Below, piece by piece: positions 41,589 to 50,178 of a stretch of DNA of 64,000 bases; within the stretch, counting starts at the first letter, position 1; each line of letters opens with the position of its first letter. Source of the stretch: Lewinellaceae bacterium (lineage in GTDB: Bacteria; Bacteroidota; Bacteroidia; Chitinophagales; Saprospiraceae); assembly GCA_024644235.1 (NCBI GenBank), contig JAHELJ010000014.1, positions 1 through 64,000 on the forward strand, read 5' to 3'. The notes below the pieces were generated by a model, which ran no database searches, had not been told where the DNA came from, and worked only from the letters and a program-made list of their open reading frames with translations. The position numbers and the translations under genes are program-made.

Positions 41589-41730
41589 AATTGTTCAGTT
41601 GGTTCTAAAATTTGAAAAAACGGACGGCAAAATAACAAATCGAAGTTAATCCTTGCATGGGTTCAAAGTGCTTTGTGCAAACTTGGCAATGGCGGATCAC
41701 AAAAACTGAGAAAATTGCAAACCATAAGCT

Positions 41731-42042
41731 TCAATCGCCAACTTGATTGTGGATCCATTCTTCGTAAGATTGATTCGCCTCTACTTGGATCCGCATAAGG
41801 CACGGCACCTCGTAAGGATGCAGTTCGATGGCTCTGGCTTCCAGATCTTTCCATCTGGCATTGCTGGTTTTTACCAGGCTAACCCACTCTGCTTCCGACT
41901 CGAGATTCCCCTGCCACCAATAAAGTGAAGAAATGGGAAATATATTGGCGCAGGCGGCAAGTCGTTCCTTCACCAGTGTTTGTGAAAGTTGCCGGGCACT
42001 TTCTTCGTTGGAATGAGTGATATAAATGATACTGAATGACAA
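41731..42042 (-). CDS. cutA: CutA1 divalent-cation tolerance protein
   Basis: The 103-residue trimeric protein shows ERLAACANIFPISSLYWWQG and the C-terminal HPYEVPCLMRIQV typical of CutA1. Its role in copper tolerance is old and poorly defined. The start is TTG at 42042, one base after the TGA of the ATP-type PFK gene. No ATG or GTG is available before the upstream stop, so translational coupling to pfkA is likely. Confidence 0.92.
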   Translation of the reverse strand: MSFSIIYITHSNEESARQLSQTLVKERLAACANIFPISSLYWWQGNLESEAEWVSLVKTSNARWKDLEARAIELHPYEVPCLMRIQVEANQSYEEWIHNQVGD

Positions 42043-42043
42043 A

Positions 42044-43027
42044 TCACAAGGAAATAATCTGGGCTAAGTCCAAGAGGTCCTGGTCAATTTGGCTTTTCTT
42101 TTTGATAGCATCATCGAGACTTACATACTTCACTTCATTGCTTTGAATTCCACACATCACACCATGCTTATTTTCTATCAATCCAACCACCGCTCCATGT
42201 CCCATCCTACTGGCCAAGATCCGGTCTTGCGCAGAGGGAGATCCGCCTCGCTGCAGGTGTCCGATCACAGCTACTTTGGTTTCATAGGCATCAAACTTCT
42301 TGTTCACTGCTTTGGCTACGTCATATACTGATCCGTTTTCATTGCCTTCGGCGACGATCACGAGATTGAAAAGCTTATTTCTTTTGGCCATTTTATTTAG
42401 AACAGCCAATAAACTTTCAACATCAGTCGCTAGTTCAGGGATGAGGATGCCTCCGGCCCCACTACCCAGTCCTGTATAAAGGGCGATATGGCCCGACTTC
42501 CGGCCCATCACTTCTATGAAAAAAAGCCGATTGTGCGAGTCAGCGGTATCTCGAATCTTATCAACTGCTTGTATTGCGGTATTGACAGCGGTATCGAAAC
42601 CGATGGTGAAGTCGGTGCCAAATAAGTCGTTATCGATGGTTCCGGGTACCCCAATGACCGGAATGCCAAACTCCTTTTCAAAAATACGGGCTCCGGCGAA
42701 TGTACCATTTCCACCTATTGCTACTAAACCATCAATGTCGTGGGCAAGAAGCGATTCGTGTGCGGCTTTCCTTCCCTGCTTGGTCCGGAAACGTTCACTT
42801 CGAGCAGTCTTAAGAATGGTTCCTCCTTTGTGGATTATGTTGGCGACGTCTCCTTTTTCCAATCTCGAGATCTCCCCATCAATCATGCCTTCGTAACCAC
42901 GATAGATCCCATAAACATGCAGATCATGATACGAGCATGTCCGTACCACAGCCCGAATTGCCGCATTCATACCGGGTGCATCACCTCCTGAACAAAAAAC
43001 ACCAATTCTTTTCATATCCGGATTCAT
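42044..43027 (-). CDS. pfkA: 6-phosphofructokinase, predicted ATP-dependent
   Basis: The 327-residue enzyme has the compact bacterial PFK length. Motifs are GVFCSGGDAPGMN, PGTIDNDLFGTD with the catalytic Asp, MGRKSGHIA and QRGGSPSAQDR. The Gly in PGTIDND and the second Gly in GGNG mark ATP as donor. The usual GGDG motif reads GGNG, so the Mg-binding Asp (E. coli Asp103) is Asn. It follows the BadF-type kinase by 6 bp and precedes cutA by 1 bp. Confidence 0.93.
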   Translation of the reverse strand: MNPDMKRIGVFCSGGDAPGMNAAIRAVVRTCSYHDLHVYGIYRGYEGMIDGEISRLEKGDVANIIHKGGTILKTARSERFRTKQGRKAAHESLLAHDIDGLVAIGGNGTFAGARIFEKEFGIPVIGVPGTIDNDLFGTDFTIGFDTAVNTAIQAVDKIRDTADSHNRLFFIEVMGRKSGHIALYTGLGSGAGGILIPELATDVESLLAVLNKMAKRNKLFNLVIVAEGNENGSVYDVAKAVNKKFDAYETKVAVIGHLQRGGSPSAQDRILASRMGHGAVVGLIENKHGVMCGIQSNEVKYVSLDDAIKKKSQIDQDLLDLAQIISL

Positions 43028-43033
43028 AATCTC

Positions 43034-43885
43034 TTACTTTCCTTGTTTCCTGATGTGATACTCAGCCAATTGTGTTATCGGCTTCCTTAAAACAGCGGCC
43101 AAAATTAAGCCTTCTTTGTTAAGTAAATGGGAAATCTCCTCTGAAAAAAAATGTGCAATTGAACCCACAAAGTACACGGATCTGAGATTAGCTCTTTTCT
43201 TAAGATGTTGATTTATAAAAACTTGGATCGACTTCCCCACCAGATCCTGGATAAAGGGGTGTTCCTTATGTTCAATCGCAAATTTTGCTACCTCCGCCAA
43301 GCGTTGATTGGGACGATCAGCTTCGTACAGGTCACGTAGGAAGCGGAAGCGCTCGCGCGGGATATTACGAGCAAAGTCCTTGCTTAGATCCTCCGGCATG
43401 TTTTCATAAAAAAAAGCCTGAATTAACCTTCTGCCGATATCACTTCCGCTGCCTTCATCTCCCAGTAAGTAACCCAAGGTTGGACTTTGGTAACTAATTT
43501 TTTGTCCGTCATAGATGCAGGCATTGCTTCCCGTGCCTAGGATACAGACAATTCCTGCAGAATCGCCACATAGTGCATGAGCAGCTCCCAACAAATCTGA
43601 GGCATAATGTGTCTCTGAAATTGAAAACAGCTGTCTGAAAGGCTGATTCATCGCATCGACATCCAGTAACGAGCCCACTCCCGCTCCATAATAATACAGT
43701 TCGGCTTGCGGCAATAGTGTTCCGATCTCATTGGCCAGCTCGGTAGTCATAGCCTGTAGCTGTAGTGTACTGTGAGCAGTCGGATTAAATCCTTGTGTTT
43801 CAAAGATTTCGATTTTTCCATCTGGGTGGATAAGTGCCCAATCAGCTGATGTTGAGCCCACATCTCCAATCAAAATCTGCCTCAT
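43034..43885 (-). CDS. BadF/BadG/BcrA-type ATPase, probable N-acetylglucosamine kinase
   Basis: The 283-residue protein has the ASKHA phosphate-1 loop LIGDVGSTSADWAL, a second loop GIVCILGTGSNACIYDG, and LLGDEGSGSDIGRRLI. These fit the N-acetylglucosamine-kinase branch of the BadF family. The gene is tightly linked to pfkA (6 bp), which suits a role feeding amino sugar into glycolysis. Another small sugar is possible. Length and motifs are complete. Confidence 0.85.
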   Translation of the reverse strand: MRQILIGDVGSTSADWALIHPDGKIEIFETQGFNPTAHSTLQLQAMTTELANEIGTLLPQAELYYYGAGVGSLLDVDAMNQPFRQLFSISETHYASDLLGAAHALCGDSAGIVCILGTGSNACIYDGQKISYQSPTLGYLLGDEGSGSDIGRRLIQAFFYENMPEDLSKDFARNIPRERFRFLRDLYEADRPNQRLAEVAKFAIEHKEHPFIQDLVGKSIQVFINQHLKKRANLRSVYFVGSIAHFFSEEISHLLNKEGLILAAVLRKPITQLAEYHIRKQGK

Positions 43886-43940
43886 TGCTTTGAAATTGAA
43901 AAACCCAATTTAGAGATGAAAAACATCAATCTCTTATCTT

Positions 43941-44876
43941 TTACTTGAATTCCGAAAAATCCAGACTAAAACTTCCAATTTCGCGTCTCTTGGTCGGAAT
44001 ATTCCAATCCCCCTGGTAACTGATCTTCTCTGGAAAATACTTGTCCCCTTCCTTTTCGAGTCTGATCTCCATTAGAACATCAAAATGAAAAAAAGCATTC
44101 TTATGCTGGAGGCGGTACTTACGACAAAGTACCTGCCAGTTTTCACGATCAAAATAGGTGCTCAATTGCTTGATCACTGTATGATTCTCCTTGCGGTCCA
44201 AATATTCCGGCTTCACCTTGACATTGAAAACAAAGGCCTCTCGGTTATCCTCCCAAGGTTCCGATCTGATCTCAAAGTCATAGTAATCTGCCATTCGCTC
44301 TGAAAAAATGGCGGTCTTCTTGCCGATAAAAGGCACATTTGATGACTCTCCAGGAGAAAACAACAATCGCTTCAATTCACCGATGTGACCCCTTTCATCA
44401 GCAAATCCTTCTACAATTCTTTCATCCGTCATTGAATCACAGAATACTCCTTCCCTCGCGAAGAGACGCTCATAAAGTTCAGAAGTGTAGTACCTGTTCT
44501 TACCATTATTGCGCCTGAATCTCTTACCCTGATCTTCCTTCAACAATCTAAGCTCTCGGCAGGGAAAACTGTATGATTGCATATGAGTAGCTTGATAATA
44601 GGTGTTTTGTCTTGGCTTCCTCCCTTCAAACTTCATGTCTGTCTCCATTATGTATGAAGAAGTTCTAAGATTTCGAAAGCCTGCATAAAACGATTGATCC
44701 TTTTGGACCATTTCAATAAAGTCCTCTACGGAAAAACCCGACTGGGTAGCTTTCACAACGACCGAATCGAGATAAACAATGGTGGCAATATGCTGATTCT
44801 TTGTCGATTGAGAAATCAACAAATGAGGTAGAATCATCATGGTGATAACCAAAAGTTTTGGACGAATATTCCTCAT
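43941..44876 (-). CDS. Secreted protein of unknown function
   Basis: I do not recognise this 311-residue protein. Starting at ATG 44876 it has a signal peptide (MRNIRPKLLVITMMILPH, cleavage near LISQS). The mature part is rich in charged and aromatic residues: a short VYLDSVVVKA strand, a helical DFIEMVQKD segment, several basic clusters and a beta-rich C-terminal half. A longer frame from 44987 would overlap the divergent dehydrogenase gene and its promoter, so I reject that start. The gene is 55 bp upstream of the BadF-type kinase gene. A periplasmic or surface role is likely. Confidence 0.75.
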   Translation of the reverse strand: MRNIRPKLLVITMMILPHLLISQSTKNQHIATIVYLDSVVVKATQSGFSVEDFIEMVQKDQSFYAGFRNLRTSSYIMETDMKFEGRKPRQNTYYQATHMQSYSFPCRELRLLKEDQGKRFRRNNGKNRYYTSELYERLFAREGVFCDSMTDERIVEGFADERGHIGELKRLLFSPGESSNVPFIGKKTAIFSERMADYYDFEIRSEPWEDNREAFVFNVKVKPEYLDRKENHTVIKQLSTYFDRENWQVLCRKYRLQHKNAFFHFDVLMEIRLEKEGDKYFPEKISYQGDWNIPTKRREIGSFSLDFSEFK

Positions 44877-44904
44877 CGATGTTCTGTTCCTTTTGCCAAG
44901 GATG

Positions 44905-44924
44905 CTACTTTTGCTCAAAAGTAG
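44905..44924. promoter_or_regulatory. Palindrome carrying a -7 element on both strands (divergent promoter)
   Basis: CTACTTTTG, CT, CAAAAGTAG is a perfect 9-bp inverted repeat. Each arm contains TACTTTTG, which matches TAnnTTTG, one on each strand. The site lies between the divergent starts at 44876 (minus) and 44934 (plus), giving predicted leaders of roughly 34 and 16 bp. It may be a bidirectional promoter, an operator, or both. No good -33 element is visible for either direction. Confidence 0.5.
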
Positions 44925-44933
44925 TAACCTGAT

Positions 44934-45821
44934 ATGAAAAACGTCACAGTAGTAGGTGCTGGTACCATGGGGAATGGAATCGCTCATGTTTTTGCCATGA
45001 ATGATTTCAAAGTCACTTTGGTTGACATTAATGACGTTTCAATTGAGAAAGCTCTGAGTACAATTGCTCATAATCTGGATCGACTGATCCAAAAAGAAAA
45101 GATCACCTCCGAGATTAAAGTGAATACTCTGGTAAATATTCAGGCTTCTACCGATTTGGAAAAATCGGCCCGGGAGGCTGATATCATTATTGAAGCGATA
45201 TCGGAAAGTGAAGCGTTGAAATCGAAACTATTTAAAGATCTCGACCGCCTGGCTCCCGATGATTGCATTCTGGCCAGCAATACCTCATCTATCTCCATTA
45301 CTAAACTGGGAGCTGTCACACAGCGCCCGAATAAGGTCATAGGAATGCATTTCATGAACCCGGTGCCCATTATGAAGTTGGTGGAAGTGATTCGTGGTTA
45401 TTCTACCTCTGCAAAAACAGTAGAACGCATCATTACCCTTAGCCGCAACCTGGGAAAGATACCAGTGGAAGTCCATGATTACCCAGGCTTTGTTTCCAAT
45501 CGGATATTAATGCCCATGATCAATGAAGCCATTTTTGCCTTGTTCGAGGGAGTGGCCGGAGTGGAGCAGATTGATACAGTTATGAAACTTGGTATGGCTC
45601 ACCCCATGGGTCCCTTACAGCTGGCAGACTTCATTGGTCTCGATGTTTGTCTTGCAATCCTTGATGTGCTGCATGATGGGTTTAGACAGCCAAAATATGC
45701 CGCATGTCCGCTTTTGGTGAATATGGTCAGTGCAGGTCAACTAGGTAAAAAGTCTGGCGTGGGTTTCTACGACTACACCTCCAGAAGTAAAAACCTGGCA
45801 GTTGCTAAAGCTTTTCGTTAG
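44934..45821 (+). CDS. 3-hydroxyacyl-CoA (3-hydroxybutyryl-CoA) dehydrogenase
   Basis: The 295-residue NAD-dependent enzyme has the Rossmann motif VVGAGTMGNGIAHVFA at the N-terminus. The catalytic region is VIGMHFMNPVPIMKLVE with its His, then PGFVSNRIL, GMAHPMGPLQLADFIGLD and GKKSGVGFYDY. It oxidises 3-hydroxyacyl-CoA to 3-ketoacyl-CoA in butyrate or fatty-acid metabolism. It is a single-domain enzyme without a fused hydratase. It converges on the PhoR-like gene with a 4-bp stop overlap. Confidence 0.95.
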   Translation: MKNVTVVGAGTMGNGIAHVFAMNDFKVTLVDINDVSIEKALSTIAHNLDRLIQKEKITSEIKVNTLVNIQASTDLEKSAREADIIIEAISESEALKSKLFKDLDRLAPDDCILASNTSSISITKLGAVTQRPNKVIGMHFMNPVPIMKLVEVIRGYSTSAKTVERIITLSRNLGKIPVEVHDYPGFVSNRILMPMINEAIFALFEGVAGVEQIDTVMKLGMAHPMGPLQLADFIGLDVCLAILDVLHDGFRQPKYAACPLLVNMVSAGQLGKKSGVGFYDYTSRSKNLAVAKAFR

Positions 45822-46867
45822 TCAGCTTTTTCCAGTGTAAATCCAAAGGTCGATCCCAGTCCCGGGGTGCTTCTGACGTTGATGGTCTGATTATGTGCTT
45901 CCACAATATGCTTTACAATGGACAACCCTAGCCCCGATCCCCCTACTTCCCGAGACCGGCTCTTGTCGACACGATAGAATCGGTCAAAAACATGCTTCAA
46001 ATGGGGCTTTTCAATACCGATTCCGTTGTCTGCTATCTCGATCAGTATGTTAGTGTCCATGTCGTAGAATCCGACTTTGGTCATACCTCTTCGCTTTCCA
46101 TATTTGATCGAGTTAAGAATGAGGTTGTCAAGTACTTGTCGTATGTACTCACGGTCAGCTCTGACCTGAAAGCCCTGGTTCGCCCCGTCCTTTAATACTA
46201 ATTTGATTTTGTGTTCAGCTGCTATCAACTCCAACGATTCAAAGACCTCAAGTGCCAAATCTTTAATATCAAATTGCCCGACGTCCAATAGTAGTTTTCC
46301 TGATTCCAGTTTCGAAATGGTTTCAAGATCATCAACAATTGTAATCAATCGATCTACGTTTTTAGCGGTGCGTTCGAGATACTTCGTATTGATTTCATCA
46401 TCGTGTAATGCGCCCTCGATCAATGTGTGTACGTATCCTTGGATATTGAAAATGGGCGTTTTAAGCTCGTGCGATACATTACCTAAAAACTCTCTTCGGT
46501 AGTTCTCCAAGGTTTTCAGTTCTTCGATCTCACCCTGCTTATCTGCTGCCCATTCCGCTACTTCCTGCTCCACTTCCTGCATGATGTTCTCATCACTATC
46601 GATGTTCCTGATTTTCTCACTAGGATGCAATTTTAATTGATGTATGCTTTTGTAGATCAATTTGATCTTGCGGTAAATATATTTTTTAAGGAAAAAAAGA
46701 TTGACCAAATAAGAGATTATGGCTACTGAAATAACAGAACCAAAAATTACGGTACTTCTTCCTTCACCAATAGTCGCATAGAGCATCAATACCAAAATAG
46801 TGAAGATCAAAGCCGTCACTAAAGCCGAGTAAATGGCAATTTGGCGAGGAGTGAGATTCTTAAACAT
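45818..46867 (-). CDS. phoR: PhoR-like sensor histidine kinase
   Basis: The 349-residue kinase has two N-terminal membrane segments (about 11-32 and 40-60) with almost no periplasmic loop. A linker follows, then HisKA with the phosphoacceptor His133 (FLGNVSHELKTP). The HATPase domain has N (DNLILNSIKYG), G1 (DNGIGI) and G2 (GGSGLGLSIV) boxes. The lack of a sensor loop resembles PhoR, which senses phosphate through the Pst/PhoU system. Those genes are not in the window. Start and upstream stop overlap as TGATG, so it is coupled to the response regulator. Confidence 0.92.
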   Translation of the reverse strand: MFKNLTPRQIAIYSALVTALIFTILVLMLYATIGEGRSTVIFGSVISVAIISYLVNLFFLKKYIYRKIKLIYKSIHQLKLHPSEKIRNIDSDENIMQEVEQEVAEWAADKQGEIEELKTLENYRREFLGNVSHELKTPIFNIQGYVHTLIEGALHDDEINTKYLERTAKNVDRLITIVDDLETISKLESGKLLLDVGQFDIKDLALEVFESLELIAAEHKIKLVLKDGANQGFQVRADREYIRQVLDNLILNSIKYGKRRGMTKVGFYDMDTNILIEIADNGIGIEKPHLKHVFDRFYRVDKSRSREVGGSGLGLSIVKHIVEAHNQTINVRSTPGLGSTFGFTLEKAD

Positions 46868-47544
46868 CAGGCCTCCAATTTGTACCCTACTCCTTTCAAT
46901 GTTTTGATGTACTTGTCTCCTATCTTTTCCCGAATCCTCCGAATGTGCACATCAATGGTACGTTGACCAACAATTACATCAGAACCCCAAATTCTCCTGA
47001 AGATTTCCTGACGACTAAAGACTTTCCCCGGAGCAGACATCAACAATTCGAGGATCAGAAATTCCTTCTTTGCCAGGTCTATCTTACGGTCATCTAATCT
47101 TACTTCAAACTTCTCCAGGTCAATGGAAAGATCGTCGAGCGTGATGACCGATCCTGGATCCTGCTCTATTCTACGGGTGCGCCGGAGAAGTGCCCGGATT
47201 CTACTCTTAAGTACGTTTGGCTTTATTGGCTTGATGATAAAATCATCGCCGCCATAGTCGAGTGCCATCACCTGCGTATAATCCTCACCTCTTGCAGTCA
47301 GGAAAGCGATCAATGTATTGTCAAATAGATCCTGCTCTCGCAATCGACGGCATACCTCGATTCCATCCATATCCGGCATCATTATGTCAAGAAGAATTAA
47401 GTCGGGAAGAAAATCCTCAGCCTTCTGCAGACCCTCCACTCCATTTCCTGCCGTCTCAACCTGATATCCATCTTTAAGAAGATTGTAACTGACCACATCC
47501 AAGACATCCCTCTCGTCGTCGATCACTAGCACTTTAAAATTCAT
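46867..47544 (-). CDS. phoB: PhoB-like response regulator
   Basis: The 225-residue protein has a receiver domain with acidic pair Asp9/Asp10, phosphoacceptor Asp53 (LLDIMMPDMDG) and the Lys of FIIKPIKP. An OmpR/PhoB winged helix follows (KEFLILELLM, RQTIDVHIRRIREKIG after IWGSDVIVG). It should activate phosphate-starvation genes with the kinase encoded next. I use ATG 47544; a TTG three codons upstream (47553) is less likely. Confidence 0.94.
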   Translation of the reverse strand: MNFKVLVIDDERDVLDVVSYNLLKDGYQVETAGNGVEGLQKAEDFLPDLILLDIMMPDMDGIEVCRRLREQDLFDNTLIAFLTARGEDYTQVMALDYGGDDFIIKPIKPNVLKSRIRALLRRTRRIEQDPGSVITLDDLSIDLEKFEVRLDDRKIDLAKKEFLILELLMSAPGKVFSRQEIFRRIWGSDVIVGQRTIDVHIRRIREKIGDKYIKTLKGVGYKLEA

Positions 47545-47568
47545 GCCGCACAATATCTGGGTTCTCTG

Positions 47569-47928
47569 TCAATCCTGCACGGATTGCGGTCTCATTTCGA
47601 TCTCATTCTGCATTTCTTCCAAAAGGAGCAGGGCATCCATGTACAAGGTGTCAAGCTCTTTAGGATGGCGGTAATACCATTCCATTGTTTCATCAAGCTG
47701 ATCCTGGCTGATTTGGTAATGATCAAAAAGTTGATCCCTGTAGACCTGGCTCATGCTATCCTTCTTTAATGAGAATGTCTCCGAAAAAGCAGATTGCAGT
47801 ATAAAGCCATCAGCAATTATTTTTACCATAAGGCTGTCGCCAATCAGTTTCTCGGGTACATTACTGGATTTGGAAGTACACGACAATAAGACAATACTCC
47901 AGGAAAAGAAAATCAAGAACTGCCTCAA
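47569..47928 (-). CDS. DUF4296 lipoprotein
   Basis: The 119-residue protein has a lipoprotein signal peptide with Cys17 (SIVLLSC). A helical domain typical of DUF4296 follows: VPEKLIGDSLMVKIIADG at the start, then helices with YRDQLFDHYQISQDQLDETM and WYYRHPKELDTLY. The function is unknown and the family appears restricted to Bacteroidota. It overlaps the sixA gene by 4 bp and lies 24 bp from phoB, so all four genes may form one transcript. Confidence 0.85.
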   Translation of the reverse strand: MRQFLIFFSWSIVLLSCTSKSSNVPEKLIGDSLMVKIIADGFILQSAFSETFSLKKDSMSQVYRDQLFDHYQISQDQLDETMEWYYRHPKELDTLYMDALLLLEEMQNEIEMRPQSVQD

Positions 47929-48425
47929 TGGTGATGAAACATTTTGGGATAGACAAATGCTTCGAGACGAGCTGAGGAATCGTTTAGTTCATGCCAGTGT
48001 TCGATTTCACTCACAATTTTAAACATACCACAAGTGGGCACATTGTCAATCCGGCTATCTGCAAAATAATTAGCTAAGTAGGTCATGCCAGGATTGTGAC
48101 CAAACATGTAGATAACGTTGAATTCGGAAGGTACTTCCCTCACCACGTCTAGCATGATATCCGGAGATGCCAGGTAAAGTCTTTCGTCCCTGATTAGTTC
48201 GCTCTTTTTCAATCCATGAGCCTTTCGAAAAGTGTTGGCGGTAACTAATGCACGTTTAGCAGGACTGCTGAGAATAACGTCTGGCTTCAGCTCTCGCATT
48301 ACACTCATATCTGCCATAAAGGGAGCATCGCGCTTACCCCGACCATTCAGGGGTCGATCGTAGTCAGCCAGATCTGGGTCTGACCAACTGGATTTTGCAT
48401 GTCTGACACAGTATAACGTTTTCAT
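47925..48425 (-). CDS. sixA: SixA-type histidine phosphatase
   Basis: The 166-residue protein belongs to the histidine phosphatase superfamily: VRHAKSSW at the N-terminus with the catalytic His, DRPLNGRGKRDAP, ILSSPAKRALVTA and GHNPGM with the second His. SixA removes phosphate from phosphohistidine of signalling proteins. Being first in a run with a two-component pair suggests it may tune that phosphorelay; this is inference. A possible -7 element (48436-48443) leaves almost no leader. Confidence 0.9.
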   Translation of the reverse strand: MKTLYCVRHAKSSWSDPDLADYDRPLNGRGKRDAPFMADMSVMRELKPDVILSSPAKRALVTANTFRKAHGLKKSELIRDERLYLASPDIMLDVVREVPSEFNVIYMFGHNPGMTYLANYFADSRIDNVPTCGMFKIVSEIEHWHELNDSSARLEAFVYPKMFHHH

Positions 48426-48435
48426 CGGTTGTGAA

Positions 48436-48443
48436 CAAAGCTA
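48436..48443 (-). promoter_or_regulatory. Candidate -7 element of the sixA-phoBR run
   Basis: TAGCTTTG on the minus strand matches TAnnTTTG and ends 11 bp before the sixA ATG. The transcript would be nearly leaderless. No -33 match was found at the normal distance. Confidence 0.3.
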
Positions 48444-48500
48444 ATAAATTGGATTTAGGCTTTCCACCCTATGACCAAAAAAGGATGAATATCGAATCAC

Positions 48501-48508
48501 TATATTTG
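48501..48508 (+). promoter_or_regulatory. Candidate -7 element of the SWIM-finger gene
   Basis: TATATTTG matches TAnnTTTG and lies 22 bp before the ATG at 48531. No convincing -33 element is seen. Confidence 0.35.
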
Positions 48509-48530
48509 AAGGTTTGCCTGAGCTGAGAAG

Positions 48531-50174
48531 ATGAATAGAAAAACATTTCCAATTGAGAGTTACTTCTTGTATTTCCCAGACAAGTTGTTGGATCTGGGTC
48601 AAGAGATGTTGGATGCCGGAAAGGTCAGCCATAAGGTTGAAAACATAGATGGTCTGCACATCTTCCAGATAAAAGATGATCTGGATCTGGAAGTCGAAAT
48701 TCTATTGCGAAGGAAAACAGTTCACTCTTGCACCTGTGAATGTCAAACCTTTTTGGATTCACAGACATGTCAGCATATCGTAGCATCTATTAAACTGTTG
48801 CTTAAAAAAAGGGAAGAGCAGCGTGACCAGACAAAAAGGAAAAAGTCAGAAGCACCCAAAAATGTGGGGTTAAAGCATCTACTGTCCGAGATATCAGATC
48901 AAGAGCTACGTACGTTCGTCATGCATTTTGGCCGTTCAAGCCCAGAATTCTCCTTAGCCTTGAGAACACAATTTGCTGATCGGGTTGTCACTGCCGATAA
49001 TCATCTGAAATACTATCAATTGATTAGAAAGTATGCCATTCTGATGGGAATGCGATCAGTCAATATTACGAAGGCGAAGAAGTTTGCTCGTTATACCGAT
49101 GACTTGCTGCTCAAGTCTGATGATCTGCTTTCCACCGGTGATTTCCGTGAAGCTTTCCACGTTCTTTATGGACTTTTATACTATTTCAACTCCAGATCTC
49201 TTGCTGATTTTGATAGGGTTCTGCGGGAGACGCTACTATCGATCTACCGAAGGTTAGACTTGTTTTTTAGGAAGGACTTCGCTCCGGCGCTAAGGCATGA
49301 GTTGCTGAATTTGCTTTGGAAGTTGACGGAAGAGGATTACCGTTTGCATGATTCCACGCAAAATCTCTATCATATCGTATATACCTACGGAAATTCTGAG
49401 TATCGGAAAAATTGCCTCCTATCCCTGAAAGAGCGCACAAAGGACGGTACGGTTGATATCACTTCACTGGTTTGTTACTTACACCTGTTGCTATCTGATA
49501 ACAAGAACAAAAACCAGGTAAGAGATCTATTTCATCAGCGCCGATATCGCTTAGATGAATTGACCGCAATGCTGCAGACTACCCTGGATCTCAATCATCA
49601 TGATCTTGTGTTCACCAGAGCGACTGAGCTTTATGAAAATCCTTACTCCCCGGAAGTGAGACGGGTAGCCTTCCGTTTTTTAATAAAGGCTCTGGCAGAT
49701 TCCAACCAACAAATCAGTTGGTATAGTCGATATTTCCTTGATGATGGAAGGAAAGAAATCTATCTGGAGGCCAAAGAAAGATTTCCCCAAAAATGGAAAA
49801 CGGTTATTAACGACTTGATTCTTCAACTGTCGAATCAGAAGGCCAATGATTTGCTCGCCTTCGTTTATACTTCAGAAGGAAAGGAACAAAATTTATTGCA
49901 ACTCGTGCAGCAATCAGAATCAATCGACTTTATTCTGCAGCATTCGTCACCACTTTACCCTGCTCACAAAGCTGAGCTGACCCAGATGATCGAACGGGAA
50001 CTCCTTCGATATTTGGAGTCACACGTCGGTTTCCACTCGATCAGTTTTGTCGAAAATGTATTTCAAACCTTATATCGTACAGGGATGACCGACATCGCTG
50101 AAAATTGCAGAACTGTGATAATCAAGCGCTTTGGAGACAGGATGTTTTTGGGCAAGTCATTAAAATCATTGTGA
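48531..50174 (+). CDS. SWIM zinc-finger protein with helical repeats, function unknown
   Basis: The 547-residue protein has a SWIM finger near its N-terminus: Cys67, Cys69, Cys80 and His82 in the CxC...CxH pattern (SCTCE, TCQHIVAS). The remaining 450 residues are almost entirely helical and Leu-rich, with pairs that look like degenerate HEAT- or TPR-like repeats. SWIM fingers bind DNA or protein and often accompany SNF2 helicases, but no helicase is fused or adjacent here. It is cytoplasmic. The stop is 4 bp before the rlmH start, so the two are probably co-transcribed. Confidence 0.75.
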   Translation: MNRKTFPIESYFLYFPDKLLDLGQEMLDAGKVSHKVENIDGLHIFQIKDDLDLEVEILLRRKTVHSCTCECQTFLDSQTCQHIVASIKLLLKKREEQRDQTKRKKSEAPKNVGLKHLLSEISDQELRTFVMHFGRSSPEFSLALRTQFADRVVTADNHLKYYQLIRKYAILMGMRSVNITKAKKFARYTDDLLLKSDDLLSTGDFREAFHVLYGLLYYFNSRSLADFDRVLRETLLSIYRRLDLFFRKDFAPALRHELLNLLWKLTEEDYRLHDSTQNLYHIVYTYGNSEYRKNCLLSLKERTKDGTVDITSLVCYLHLLLSDNKNKNQVRDLFHQRRYRLDELTAMLQTTLDLNHHDLVFTRATELYENPYSPEVRRVAFRFLIKALADSNQQISWYSRYFLDDGRKEIYLEAKERFPQKWKTVINDLILQLSNQKANDLLAFVYTSEGKEQNLLQLVQQSESIDFILQHSSPLYPAHKAELTQMIERELLRYLESHVGFHSISFVENVFQTLYRTGMTDIAENCRTVIIKRFGDRMFLGKSLKSL

Positions 50175-50178
50175 TCTC

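Noticed and set aside
43941-44987. Longer start of the unknown secreted protein at 44987
   Set aside because: It would overlap the divergent dehydrogenase gene and the palindromic promoter. ATG 44876 begins a proper signal peptide.
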